From contig CAZPMT010000133.1 of the NCBI GenBank assembly GCA_964587655.1, positions 1 through 16,009 of the forward strand: DNA of 16,009 nt. The letters run 5' to 3'. The translations under genes and the position numbers were made by a program. The stretch comes from CAZPMT01 sp964587655. Lineage in GTDB: Bacteria > Hydrogenedentota > Hydrogenedentia > Hydrogenedentales > SLHB01. This document shows positions 1 through 7,066 of this stretch, piece after piece; the stretch's first letter is position 1, and each line of letters starts with the position of its first letter. The notes beneath the pieces were generated by a model. That model made no database searches, was not told the origin of the DNA, and was given only the letters and a program-made list of their open reading frames with translations.

Positions 1-92
1 AGTCCACATAACTAGTTAATTATTGATTTTAGCGGTAATGGCAGATCTACACCCTCTTTAAGTCAAACCTCTACTGGAACACGCCGGCCGAA

Positions 93-1055
93 ATGCGGCC
101 GTGGCCACTGCACAAGCAGATAGCCTATACCTGGCTGCAGGGAATGTCGTTCAGGAACTGGCTCAATAGCCTTCCGGACTTTGCCGCAAGAAGGGGGGGC
201 CTTGGCTTCACCTGGCCGATAGGCTCCCTTCCCGCCTTAGCGGGGCTCCTTATGTGCGCCGTCGTTGCGTACTTCAGGAAACACAGACCAAGGGGAAATG
301 TTCTGCTGCTTCTTCCCTATCTCTTCGGTTTTACTGCAATTGTGTTCCTGTGTACGCCGGGCGCCTGGTGGTCCAAATACGTCGTTTGGATTCAAGGTCT
401 AGGATTGCCCTGTCTTGTCGTTGCGGTGACCCACATGCTCGCCCGCCCCAGATTGCGATGGATTGCAGGCGGCTGGCTCGCCGTATGCCTGATCTTCGCC
501 GTCGGTGAATCCGGCTACGCCCTCTCGAGAGTCGCTCAAAGAAACGCATACACAGCTTTCACCAGAACCCATCCGCTGTGGAGCGCAGGCGGTTGGCGGA
601 CGCCGCTTCGCACCTTGCGGGCCATCAACCAGGACGACAATATCTACGGTGAATGGGGCGCCGCCCGGGGGACTTTGCTGGGCGAAGCGCTAAGCAACAA
701 TAGCGCACCGGTAAGCCTGTATTCGGTGACCCAACAGAGATACCCCATGATCGGACGCCTCGGGCAGCCTGTCGGCCTCAGAAGCATCGCGTTCATGAGT
801 GCGCAAGAGGCAAAGAACCCCAGCCAACTTGACAGACACCTGCGCGAAAACCAAACGCGCTATGTAATCTGCGGTGACGATTCGGGGCCTTGGCCTGAGC
901 TTCGCAGAAGAGCCACACGCTTCGAAGATGTAAAAAGGTGCCGTCTCGCCGTTTTTGAGATCGCGGACCAGACTCTAGCAAGCGCCGCCGTCGAGCCGCT
1001 GAAAGCTCCGAGATCGGAGGACGAAGCGGCACCATCTTCTGCTGCGAAGCGTTAG
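93..1055 (+). CDS. C-terminal part of a multi-pass membrane protein, GT39/PMT-like (5'-truncated)
   Basis: Four hydrophobic segments lie near residues 44-61, 69-90, 96-116 and 123-144. A soluble C-terminal region of about 170 residues follows. The stretch around residues 33-50 (RRGGLGFTWPIGSLPAL) resembles the RxGGLGP...LPALL region in the middle of dolichyl-phosphate-mannose-type (PMT/GT39) glycosyltransferases, which move sugars from lipid carriers outside the membrane. The first catalytic half of such a protein, with its acidic loop, is absent. The ATG at 93 has no Shine-Dalgarno. The frame stays open and coding-like back to base 39 (WQIYTLFKSNLYWNTPAE) with no possible start codon, and is then cut by TAA at 36-38 in an AT-rich patch. 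I therefore read this as a truncated gene or an assembly-edge artefact rather than an intact 320-residue protein. The family call is tentative, and nothing recognisable could be assigned to the soluble tail. Confidence 0.5.
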   Translation: MRPWPLHKQIAYTWLQGMSFRNWLNSLPDFAARRGGLGFTWPIGSLPALAGLLMCAVVAYFRKHRPRGNVLLLLPYLFGFTAIVFLCTPGAWWSKYVVWIQGLGLPCLVVAVTHMLARPRLRWIAGGWLAVCLIFAVGESGYALSRVAQRNAYTAFTRTHPLWSAGGWRTPLRTLRAINQDDNIYGEWGAARGTLLGEALSNNSAPVSLYSVTQQRYPMIGRLGQPVGLRSIAFMSAQEAKNPSQLDRHLRENQTRYVICGDDSGPWPELRRRATRFEDVKRCRLAVFEIADQTLASAAVEPLKAPRSEDEAAPSSAAKR

Positions 1056-1287
1056 AGACTGAGGCGCCTAACCAAAATGGGATTTGTCTCGACGGCGAGG
1101 TGGCGCGGCCAACTCTGCACGTTGCACGGAAATCCGGTCATTTGCTATACTCCGTTCGTCCCGTGGCCGTGGGTTGCATGAGGCATCCGCACAGGGCGCT
1201 CTCACGCGGCACGTTTTGCACGAGGCGGGTCCCCGGTGTCGGAGACGGGAGCAGTATGCGCCGGGACAGGCGCCGAGAGGAAGATAA
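1056..1287 (+). other. Gene-free leader upstream of ndk
   Basis: This 232-nt spacer holds the candidate promoter at 1122-1151 and then a leader of about 130 nt before the ndk start. The small frames in it lack ribosome-binding sites or recognisable products. I see no riboswitch consensus and no rho-independent terminator for the preceding gene. Confidence 0.5.
1122..1151 (+). promoter_or_regulatory. Candidate sigma70-type promoter for the ndk-purA operon
   Basis: A -35-like TTGCAC at 1122-1127 is followed after 18 nt by TATACT at 1146-1151. The -10 is preceded by TGC, so it also reads as an extended -10 (TGnTATACT). Transcription would start near 1158 and leave a leader of about 130 nt before ndk. 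It is the best sigma70 match I found upstream of a gene in this window, but it is a consensus match only. Confidence 0.5.
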
Positions 1288-1743
1288 GTGGTCGAGCGCA
1301 CATTCGTCATGATCAAGCCGGACGCGGTAGGACGCCGCCTGTGCGGCGAGATCATCGGCCGGTACGAGGCGAAGGGGCTTCGGTTGGTTGGGCTGAAGAT
1401 GCAGATCATCCCGGTCGAACTCGCCGAGAAGCACTACGCGGAGCACGCTGGAAAGCCGTTCTTTCGGCCGTTGCTCGGATTCATCACGTCCGGTCCGACG
1501 CTTGAGATGGTGTGGGAAGGGCAGGATGCTGTGAACGCTGTACGGAAGATCAACGGCGCGACGGATTGCCGCAAGGCGGACGTCGGCACAATCCGCGGCG
1601 ACTTCGGGTTGAACACGCGGAACAACCTCGTGCATGCGTCGGACTCGATCGAGACCGCCCGGCGTGAGATTGCGTTGTATTTCCACGATGATGAACTTTG
1701 GAATTATCCGATGCCGGATGGGCATTGGCTGGCAGATGCCTGA
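1288..1743 (+). CDS. ndk: Nucleoside diphosphate kinase
   Basis: This cytosolic enzyme transfers the gamma-phosphate between nucleoside tri- and diphosphates through a phospho-histidine, balancing NTP and dNTP pools. The 151-residue length is normal for the family. The N-terminal MIKPDAVGR carries the nucleotide-binding Lys10. GTIRGDFG at residues 100-107 is the nucleotide-contact motif. NLVHASDS at 114-121 contains the catalytic His116, and REIALYF follows as expected. The usual GATNP is altered to GATDC, which is a modest deviation. The start is GTG, supported by GAGAGGA at 1275-1281 with 7 nt spacing. It is the first gene of a probable operon with the COX24-type small gene, the DUF1844 gene and purA, behind the promoter at 1122-1151. 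Linkage of ndk and purA fits purine nucleotide supply. Confidence 0.97.
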   Translation: MVERTFVMIKPDAVGRRLCGEIIGRYEAKGLRLVGLKMQIIPVELAEKHYAEHAGKPFFRPLLGFITSGPTLEMVWEGQDAVNAVRKINGATDCRKADVGTIRGDFGLNTRNNLVHASDSIETARREIALYFHDDELWNYPMPDGHWLADA

Positions 1744-1784
1744 GGCCGCGCCTCGGGCGAGAAGAAAGCAAAGGAGAAAAGCGC

Positions 1785-1874
1785 ATGGCGGGTGGACGCA
1801 AGGTCCGGCGCGCGAAGATCGCGAAGCACAAGAGAAAAAAGAAACGTCGCGCCAATCGTCATAAGAACAAGTAG
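1785..1874 (+). CDS. AURKAIP1/COX24-domain small basic protein (putative ribosomal protein, bS22/mS38-like)
   Basis: This 29-residue protein is made almost entirely of Arg, Lys and His. It begins MAGGRKVRRAKIAKHKRKK and ends in RANRHKNK. The pattern K-x-R-R-x-K-I-x-K-H-K-x-x-K-x-R-x-x-R-H-K-x-K is what I know from the short bacterial AURKAIP1/COX24 proteins, including those widespread in Bacteroidetes. These relate to mycobacterial bS22 and mitochondrial mS38, which bind small-subunit rRNA near the decoding centre. A clean Shine-Dalgarno AAGGAG lies at 1771-1776, 8 nt before the ATG. The gene starts 41 nt after ndk and precedes the DUF1844 gene in the same direction. It is small enough to be missed by length-filtered gene callers. 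The sequence pattern and RBS are seen directly. The ribosomal role is inferred from the family. Confidence 0.85.
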   Translation: MAGGRKVRRAKIAKHKRKKKRRANRHKNK

Positions 1875-1895
1875 CGGGCGACGAGAGAGTTGTTG

Positions 1896-1923
1896 AGGCT
1901 GTAGGCTGTAGACCGTAGGATGT
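1896..1923. repeat. Degenerate 7-bp tandem repeat (AGGCTGT), four units
   Basis: Four consecutive heptamers read AGGCTGT, AGGCTGT, AGACCGT and AGGATGT. The first two are identical and the others differ by two and one bases. A fifth copy sits at 2405-2411 just after the DUF1844 stop codon, so the repeat brackets that gene. Units 2-3 also form the left arm of the hairpin at 1904-1944. Confidence 0.6.
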
Positions 1924-1944
1924 CTTTTCTTACGGTCTGCAGCC
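1904..1944 (+). promoter_or_regulatory. Stem-loop in the spacer upstream of the DUF1844 gene
   Basis: Bases 1904-1917 pair with 1931-1944 in a 14-bp stem with a single G-T wobble and a 13-nt loop containing TTTTCT. No T-run follows the stem, so it does not look like an intrinsic terminator. It lies between the small basic-protein gene and the DUF1844 ribosome-binding site (AGGGAG at 1955-1960). It could process or partly attenuate the ndk-purA transcript. The role is unknown. Confidence 0.5.
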
Positions 1945-1968
1945 GGATAAGCACAGGGAGAAGAGCTC

Positions 1969-2406
1969 ATGTCAGGTGAAGAGCCGAAGATCTTTGTGGA
2001 CGAAGACTGGAAAGCAAAGGTCCAGCGCGAACAGGAAGAGGCCAAGAAGACTGCCGAGAGTCAGCCTAAGGAAAAGGCGGACCAGGCGGTGGCCGAGGAG
2101 GCACAGCCCGAGAGCGCTTCATTCGAAGCGCTGGTCTCGGGTTTGACGATGCAAGCCATGGTTGCTCTGGGCGTCATGGCGCCGAAGGACGCCAAGGAAG
2201 TCATCGTTGACTTGCAGGAGGCCAAGTATCTTATCGACATGATTATGATGCTCCGCGAAAAGACGAAAGGGAACCTAACGCCGAAGGAGCAGGGGTTTGT
2301 TTCCGAGACGCTCGCGGAGTTGCAGCAGGGGTTCGTCGTACGTTCGCAGCAGATCCAGGAAGCCGCGTTGCGCAAGGCCGGCGTGATGCCGCCTGATCTT
2401 GGGTAG
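1969..2406 (+). CDS. DUF1844 domain-containing protein
   Basis: This 145-residue cytosolic protein has no signal or membrane segment. Residues 1-50 are charged, low-complexity and rich in Glu/Lys/Gln. Residues 51-125 match the DUF1844 family as I know it: FEALVSGLTMQAMVALG, then DLQEAKYLIDMIMMLREKTKGNL, then a helical tail (LAELQQGFVVRSQQI). No catalytic residues are apparent and the family's function is unknown. Its repeated placement near purine or translation genes is not something I can verify here. The start ATG has AGGGAG 8 nt upstream. The gene ends 25 nt before purA, which suggests co-transcription. A 14-bp hairpin and heptamer repeats lie immediately upstream. Confidence 0.93.
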   Translation: MSGEEPKIFVDEDWKAKVQREQEEAKKTAESQPKEKADQAVAEEAQPESASFEALVSGLTMQAMVALGVMAPKDAKEVIVDLQEAKYLIDMIMMLREKTKGNLTPKEQGFVSETLAELQQGFVVRSQQIQEAALRKAGVMPPDLG

Positions 2407-2431
2407 GCTGTAGGAAAAGGATAGCGTCGCC

Positions 2432-3721
2432 ATGCCCGCGTATGTGATCGTCGGAATGCAGTGGGGAGATGAAGGCAAGGGAAAGGTCGTCGACTACCTG
2501 ACGCGCTATGCGGACCTTGTCGTGCGCCATCAGGGCGGAAACAACGCCGGGCACACAGTGGTCGTCGACGGTAAGCAGACGGTACTGCACCTGATCCCGA
2601 GCGGCATTCTCCACGGCGGCAAAGTGTGCGCCATCGGCAACGGGACGGTCTTGGATCCGGCGGTGCTGATCCAGGAGATCGACGCGCTCGAGGCCGCGGG
2701 ACACACGTTGCCGGGGCGGCTCTTTATCTCGCATACCGCCCACATCATCATGCCCTATCACCGGCTCCTGGATAAGGTCCAAGAGCGGTTCCGCGGCAAG
2801 AATCGCATCGGCACCACCGGACGCGGGGTCGGCCCGGCCTATGCCGACAAGGCCGACCGGTTCGGCATTCGGCTATGTGATCTGCTCAACGCGGAGGTCT
2901 TCCGCGACAAGCTTTCCGCCATCCTCGAATACAAGAACATGATCTTGACCAAGCTGTTCGATGAGCCGCCGCTCGATTTCAAATACACGTACGACGAGTA
3001 TCGTGGATACGCGGAACGGCTGCGTCCGTTCGCCGAGGATACGGTCGCGATGCTCCACGAGGCAATCGAGGCGAACAAGTGCGTGGTGTGCGAGGGCGCG
3101 CAGGGCACGATGCTGGACATCGACCACGGCACGTTCCCGTACGTGACGAGTTCAACCACGGTGGCTGCGGGCGCTTGCTCGGGGGCGGGACTCGGCGTCA
3201 CGAAGGTGAAGGGCGTCATCGGCATCGTCAAGGCATACACGACGCGCGTCGGCGAAGGTCCCTTCCCGACGGAACTCCTCGACGACCTCGGCGCCCGGCT
3301 ACGCGAGAAGGGCCAGGAATACGGCGCTACGACCGGGCGTCCGCGGCGGTGCGGCTGGCTCGATTGCGTGCTGCTTCGCCGCGCCGCCAGGATCAACGGC
3401 GCAACGCACCTCGTCGTCACAAAGCCGGACGTGCTGGGCGGCGTCGAGCCCGTGCGGATCTGCACCGCCTACGAGATCGATGGCAAGAGGACGCGGGAGT
3501 TTCCCGCCGACACCGCCTTGCTCAATCGCGCAATACCCATCTACGAAGACGTACCGGGCTGGAAGGAAGATATTTCGAAGAGCACGAAATGGGACGAGCT
3601 TCCGGCCAACGCACGCGCCTACTTGACGCGTCTCGAGGAGCTTGTGGGCGTACCGGTGGCAACCGTCAGCGTCGGTCCGGGCCGCGAGCAGACCATCGAG
3701 CGCATGGACCCTTTCAGCTAG
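2432..3721 (+). CDS. purA: Adenylosuccinate synthase
   Basis: PurA joins IMP and aspartate using GTP to give adenylosuccinate, the first committed step from IMP to AMP, in the cytosol. The 429 residues are the normal full length. Visible landmarks in order are GDEGKGKVVDYL near residues 12-23 (GTP P-loop with catalytic Asp), NNAGHT, GTTGRGVGPAYADK (IMP contacts), CEGAQGTMLDIDHGTFPYVT, TRVGEGPFPTE, TTGRPRRCGWLD and TKPDVLGG. All key elements are intact. The ATG is preceded by AAGGA at 2418-2422 with 9 nt spacing. It is the last gene of the ndk operon. A large palindromic repeat begins immediately at its stop codon (3721) and may shape the 3' end of the transcript. Confidence 0.99.
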   Translation: MPAYVIVGMQWGDEGKGKVVDYLTRYADLVVRHQGGNNAGHTVVVDGKQTVLHLIPSGILHGGKVCAIGNGTVLDPAVLIQEIDALEAAGHTLPGRLFISHTAHIIMPYHRLLDKVQERFRGKNRIGTTGRGVGPAYADKADRFGIRLCDLLNAEVFRDKLSAILEYKNMILTKLFDEPPLDFKYTYDEYRGYAERLRPFAEDTVAMLHEAIEANKCVVCEGAQGTMLDIDHGTFPYVTSSTTVAAGACSGAGLGVTKVKGVIGIVKAYTTRVGEGPFPTELLDDLGARLREKGQEYGATTGRPRRCGWLDCVLLRRAARINGATHLVVTKPDVLGGVEPVRICTAYEIDGKRTREFPADTALLNRAIPIYEDVPGWKEDISKSTKWDELPANARAYLTRLEELVGVPVATVSVGPGREQTIERMDPFS

Positions 3722-3812
3722 TGTAGCCGCGGCGTCCTCGCCGCGTTTCGGCGGAAGCACCTTGCCTCAAGCGGTTCTTGACAAGAACGCGGCGAGGACG
3801 CCGCGGCCACGT
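3721..3812. repeat. Palindromic repeat A, copy 1 (GC-rich, long-armed)
   Basis: Perfect 22-nt arms at 3726-3747 and 3786-3807 share the core GCGGCGTCCTCGCCGCGTT on the left strand. They are separated by a 38-nt loop. Beyond an A-C mismatch, pairing extends a few more bases at the outer ends. The element starts at the last base of the purA stop codon. The same arms recur at 15844-15931 with an unrelated loop. There is no T-run typical of an intrinsic terminator, though such a stem could still stabilise or end the purA transcript. Confidence 0.9.
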
Positions 3813-3845
3813 TATTGATCTCAACCGAATGAGTTGCCGGAATCA

Positions 3846-3864
3846 GGCGGGCCCATAACCCGCC
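3846..3864 (+). promoter_or_regulatory. Short hairpin next to the aminotransferase ribosome-binding site
   Basis: GGCGGG at 3846-3851 pairs with CCCGCC at 3859-3864 around a 7-nt loop. It ends 3 nt before the GGAGG of the downstream gene. It could affect ribosome access, but a 6-bp GC stem in GC-rich DNA may be chance. Confidence 0.3.
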
Positions 3865-3867
3865 GTT

Positions 3868-3872
3868 GGAGG
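3868..3872 (+). promoter_or_regulatory. Ribosome-binding site that fixes the start of the aminotransferase gene
   Basis: GGAGG here stands 11 nt before the ATG at 3884. It overlaps an alternative in-frame TTG at 3866, which is therefore unlikely to be the start. Confidence 0.8.
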
Positions 3873-3883
3873 AAACAGTCTCA

Positions 3884-5086
3884 ATGATCGCGAAGGAGCA
3901 GCGTCAGAAGATATTCAGCCGTGGCAAGCCGAAGACCCTCTGGGAGGGCGAGCCGATGCTCGGCAGCGTTTACGGGGAGGATGAGATCGAGGCGGCCGTC
4001 GCGGCGATGCGGGACTCGATGGAAATAAGCCGTGGTTTCGGGGGGACGTACATCAGGGACTTCGAGGCAGCTTTTGCGGCGTACGTCGGCACGAAGCACG
4101 CCGTGGCGTTCAACAGCGCCGGCCCCGGCCTTGACACGGCCATGCGCTACCTCAATCTGGAGCCGGGCGACGAGGTGATCGTCCCTGCGGTGAATTTCGC
4201 CGCGTCTCCATTGGCGGTGGTCGGAGCCGGCGGACAGATCGTGTGGGGCGAGGTGAATCCGAGGACGTTCCAGCTCGATCCGAATGACGTCGAGAAGCGC
4301 ATCACGCCGAGGACCCGCGCGATCTTTCCGGTGCACATGAACGGTCTCGCGGCGCCGCTCGACGATTTCTACGAACTTGCGCGGCGCTATCCGCACGAGA
4401 AACATGGGCCGCTGGCCGTCATCGGCGATGCGGCGCGGGCGTGCGGCGGCGAGTACAAAGGCGAGAAGCTGGGCAAGAAAGGCCTGATGACGGTCTTCTC
4501 GTTCCACATGATGAAGAACATGGTCACGCTCGGCGAGGGAGGCATGCTCACGACGGACGACGATGACGTTGCCGCCTTCTGCCGGTCGACGCGCTTCTAC
4601 GGATTCGAACTGGACGGTTGGGGTTCCTCTTATGTGATGAACAAGATCCAGGCGGCCGTGGGTATGGTGCAGTTGAAGAAACTCGACGGCTTTATTGCGT
4701 CACGCCGGCGGATCGCAAAGCGGCGCACGGAACTGCTCTTGGACGTTCCGGAAATCATCCTCCCCTGCGAAGCGCCGGACTGCCTTCACACCTATTACCT
4801 GTACACGTGTCTCGTATGCAACGAGTGGGCCGGAGAGAAGCGCGACAGGATTATGAAGATGATGGACGAGGAATTCGGCGTCCGGTTCCTTGTCGCGAAC
4901 CCGCCCGTGTACACGCACCGCAAGTTCCTGCGTGACCGCACGCCGGGGCAATCGTTGCCGCTTTCGGAGAACATCGGCCTGCGCTTGTTCTGCGTGCCGT
5001 GCCATCCCGCCATGTCGGACGAGGACAACGAGTACATCTGCGCGAGTCTGATCGAGTGCGTCGAACGGCTCAAGAAGGAAGCGTGA
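3884..5086 (+). CDS. DegT/DnrJ/EryC1/StrS-family PLP-dependent aminotransferase
   Basis: This 400-residue fold-type I PLP enzyme belongs to the family that usually aminates keto-sugar nucleotides for surface polysaccharides or secondary metabolites. The N-terminal part has SRGFGGTYIRDFEAAFAAYV and KHAVAFNSAGPGLDTAM (PLP phosphate region, residues 49-87). GDEVIVPAVNFAASP follows at 95-109. GDAARACGG has the pyridine-binding Asp182. FSFHMMKNMVTLGEGGM carries the presumed Schiff-base Lys211. The C-terminal domain includes HTYYLYTCLV and a typical CHPAMSDEDNEYI end. The ATG at 3884 is chosen because GGAGG precedes it at 3868-3872. No other sugar-nucleotide genes are nearby, so the substrate is unknown. 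The gene faces the minus-strand cluster convergently with a 31-nt gap. No clear promoter was found in the 160 nt upstream. Confidence 0.94.
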   Translation: MIAKEQRQKIFSRGKPKTLWEGEPMLGSVYGEDEIEAAVAAMRDSMEISRGFGGTYIRDFEAAFAAYVGTKHAVAFNSAGPGLDTAMRYLNLEPGDEVIVPAVNFAASPLAVVGAGGQIVWGEVNPRTFQLDPNDVEKRITPRTRAIFPVHMNGLAAPLDDFYELARRYPHEKHGPLAVIGDAARACGGEYKGEKLGKKGLMTVFSFHMMKNMVTLGEGGMLTTDDDDVAAFCRSTRFYGFELDGWGSSYVMNKIQAAVGMVQLKKLDGFIASRRRIAKRRTELLLDVPEIILPCEAPDCLHTYYLYTCLVCNEWAGEKRDRIMKMMDEEFGVRFLVANPPVYTHRKFLRDRTPGQSLPLSENIGLRLFCVPCHPAMSDEDNEYICASLIECVERLKKEA

Positions 5087-5117
5087 ACTCAAAGTCGTCC
5101 TCGCGCCGTAGCGGACG

Positions 5118-5873
5118 TCAGGAGCGGGCCGCTTTTCCAACCGGGGCAAGGTACACCACGAATTCGTCATGCCCGTCGAGCTTGAGGAAAGCGTCGACGG
5201 AACCCTGATCGTACGCGCCCACGGCGCACGTGCCCGCGCCGATGGCCTCGCACGCCAGATAGAGATTCTGGCACACGTGCCCCGCGTCCAGCAGCATCAA
5301 CTTGTGCGCGGCGATCGTGTATCGCCATTCGCCGCGATACGGAAGGCAACTCCACATGAAAACCACGGGGGCGTCCGCCACGAACCGCTGGCCGAACGTC
5401 GCCTGCATCACGTGTTCCCGCATATCGGGCGGAGCAAAGAGGAACACGAGTTTATGCGAGAGGGGCAGATACCGGTACACTCCGGGAAGAATGCCCTCGA
5501 CATGGCTCGCCACGACGTAGGTCTCGAACGGATGGCGCGCCCCGCCGGATGGAACGGTTCGCATCGTAGCATAGCCGTCGCCCAGAACCTCCTTGACGCC
5601 CTGCGTGGCCCAAAGAAGGAACGCTATCTCCGCCAGCGAAAGCGGCTCCTTGCTCCATCGCCGCCGGCTTGCCCGCGTTTCGATACATTCATACAGGTCA
5701 TTCCTGGACAGCAATGACTTGTCCGGCTTCGGCAAAGAGATCAACTCGGACCCAGCCGGATATGGCAGTTCAAGCGGCGGTTCGGCGAGCCCTTTGCTCT
5801 GATCCGAAGCGCCTCCGGCCATCGAGCCGAACAGGGACTTCATGAACTCGCGGTTCGCACGGATGTGATCCAT
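5118..5873 (-). CDS. SagB-type nitroreductase / FMN-dependent dehydrogenase family protein
   Basis: The protein has 251 residues from the ATG at 5873 and no signal peptide. The nitroreductase fold is indicated by ETRASRRRW (residues 65-73), LAEIAFLLWATQGV (80-93), RTVPSGGARHPFETYV (105-120), LLDAGHVCQNLYLACEA (194-210) and GAGTCAVGAYDQ (212-223). These are typical of the stand-alone SagB/ThcOx-like subfamily, which binds FMN and oxidises or reduces small organic substrates. Azoline oxidation applies only to members inside peptide-maturation clusters, and no YcaO or precursor peptide gene is seen here. An upstream in-frame TTG at 5888 is rejected because GAGGGAGG at 5879-5886 is the ribosome-binding site for the ATG. 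The gene begins 11 nt after the GNAT-like gene and is probably the last of its operon. The substrate is unknown. Confidence 0.9.
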   Translation of the reverse strand: MDHIRANREFMKSLFGSMAGGASDQSKGLAEPPLELPYPAGSELISLPKPDKSLLSRNDLYECIETRASRRRWSKEPLSLAEIAFLLWATQGVKEVLGDGYATMRTVPSGGARHPFETYVVASHVEGILPGVYRYLPLSHKLVFLFAPPDMREHVMQATFGQRFVADAPVVFMWSCLPYRGEWRYTIAAHKLMLLDAGHVCQNLYLACEAIGAGTCAVGAYDQGSVDAFLKLDGHDEFVVYLAPVGKAARS

Positions 5874-5878
5874 AGCAG

Positions 5879-5886
5879 CCTCCCTC
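5879..5886 (-). promoter_or_regulatory. Ribosome-binding site that fixes the nitroreductase start
   Basis: On the minus strand GAGGGAGG stands 5 nt before the ATG at 5873 and overlaps the TGA stop of the upstream GNAT-like gene. This suggests coupled translation. Confidence 0.75.
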
Positions 5887-7051
5887 AACCTTGGGCGACG
5901 GCGAAGGCGTCCTTGCGGCCTATTACCTTCTTGTAGACGCGCCGGCGCTTGTGTTGGACGCTGTCAAACGGTTTCCATTCTGCCTGAACCGCGTGATTCG
6001 TTTCGAGTTCGGGATAGGCTTCAGCCTGCTCGAATCCCATCTCAAGAACGGTCTTCTTCAACTCGGTCGCCATGAGAAGGTCGACCCCGCGGCCCCTGGA
6101 ATGTTTTCGGACGCCCGCTAGACACAAGTCCAGGACTTTGGTCCCGCCGCGCGCAGCGCGCCAGAGATGAATGAAGCCAAAAGGAAACAGGCGTCCGCGC
6201 GCCTTCCGCAGGGCTTGCGAAAGATTCGGCATGGCGATGAAGAACCCGACCATCTCGCCGCGATCATTCACGGCGACCTTCACAAGCGCTTCATGCAGGA
6301 AGGGGAAGAACTTCTTGACGTAGTACGCCCGCTGGGCAGGCGTGAGGGGCGTAACTCCATAGAGTTCGGCGTAGGTGTCTTGCAGGAGATCGAAGATATC
6401 ATTGGCCCGCTTGATCATGTCTTTCTTTTTGGGGAAACTCAGAACGCGGAAATGACCGCGGCGCCGGATCTTCTCGGCAACCGCGACCAGATGCGGGGGC
6501 AACTCTTGACTGGATACGTCTCGAATGAGGTACTCGAGGTAGTCGATGTCCTTGACAAAACCATATCGCGTGACAAGATCGTTGTAATACGGGTAGTTGT
6601 AGTACGTAGCCATCGTCGCAAGGCACTCGAAGCCTTCGGTAAGCATTCCGACCTTGGCAAACTGGTTAAATCCCTGCGGCCCCGTGATGGTCTCCATGCC
6701 TTGTGACTTGCCCCAACGCTCGACCGCGTCAAACAACGCTTCGGCCACGGCATGGTCGTCTATCGAATCGAACCAGCCGAACCGGACGTTCTTCGTGCCG
6801 AACTTCCGGTTCGCCGTGTGACTGATGATTCCCGCAATACGCCCGACGGTCTCGGATCCCCTGACCGCGAGGAAAACCTTCGCGTCGGCCGTCTCGTAGA
6901 GAGGATTGCGATCTCGCGAGAAGGTGTCCATCTCATCCGCGATGAGCGGCGGCACATAGTTCGGGCAGTCCGCGTAGAGTCGCATCGGGAAACAGACGAA
7001 TTCTTTCAACTGACTTCGTTTTATGACCTCTATTATCTCGACCCCTGCCAT
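5885..7051 (-). CDS. Large GNAT-fold acyltransferase-like protein (double GNAT)
   Basis: The protein has 388 residues with no signal or membrane segment. It opens with FVCFPMRLYADCPNYVPPL (residues 18-36) and DRNPLYETADAKVFLAV (47-63), then VGRIAGIISHTAN (69-81), RFGWFD, and GPQGFNQFAKVGMLTEGF (124-141). The C-terminal half ends in a CoA pyrophosphate-type loop, SRGRGVDLLM (318-327). The layout suggests two GNAT modules. This is a widespread conserved family usually labelled N-acetyltransferase without a known substrate. From memory, the bacterial ceramide synthase of Caulobacter is a GNAT-like protein of similar size, so N-acylation of a lipid is possible. No serine palmitoyltransferase gene is in view, so this is only a hypothesis. 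AAGGAGAG just upstream supports the ATG. It lies 15 nt after a PlsC-like acyltransferase gene, which also points to lipids. Confidence 0.8.
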   Translation of the reverse strand: MAGVEIIEVIKRSQLKEFVCFPMRLYADCPNYVPPLIADEMDTFSRDRNPLYETADAKVFLAVRGSETVGRIAGIISHTANRKFGTKNVRFGWFDSIDDHAVAEALFDAVERWGKSQGMETITGPQGFNQFAKVGMLTEGFECLATMATYYNYPYYNDLVTRYGFVKDIDYLEYLIRDVSSQELPPHLVAVAEKIRRRGHFRVLSFPKKKDMIKRANDIFDLLQDTYAELYGVTPLTPAQRAYYVKKFFPFLHEALVKVAVNDRGEMVGFFIAMPNLSQALRKARGRLFPFGFIHLWRAARGGTKVLDLCLAGVRKHSRGRGVDLLMATELKKTVLEMGFEQAEAYPELETNHAVQAEWKPFDSVQHKRRRVYKKVIGRKDAFAVAQG

Positions 7052-7066
7052 TTCTCTCCTTCTCTT

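Noticed and set aside
3079..3726. 215-residue frame within purA
   Set aside because: It is an alternate frame of a strongly conserved gene, with Arg-rich low-complexity translation.
3866..3883. TTG start six codons upstream for the aminotransferase
   Set aside because: The codon overlaps the GGAGG that serves the ATG at 3884.
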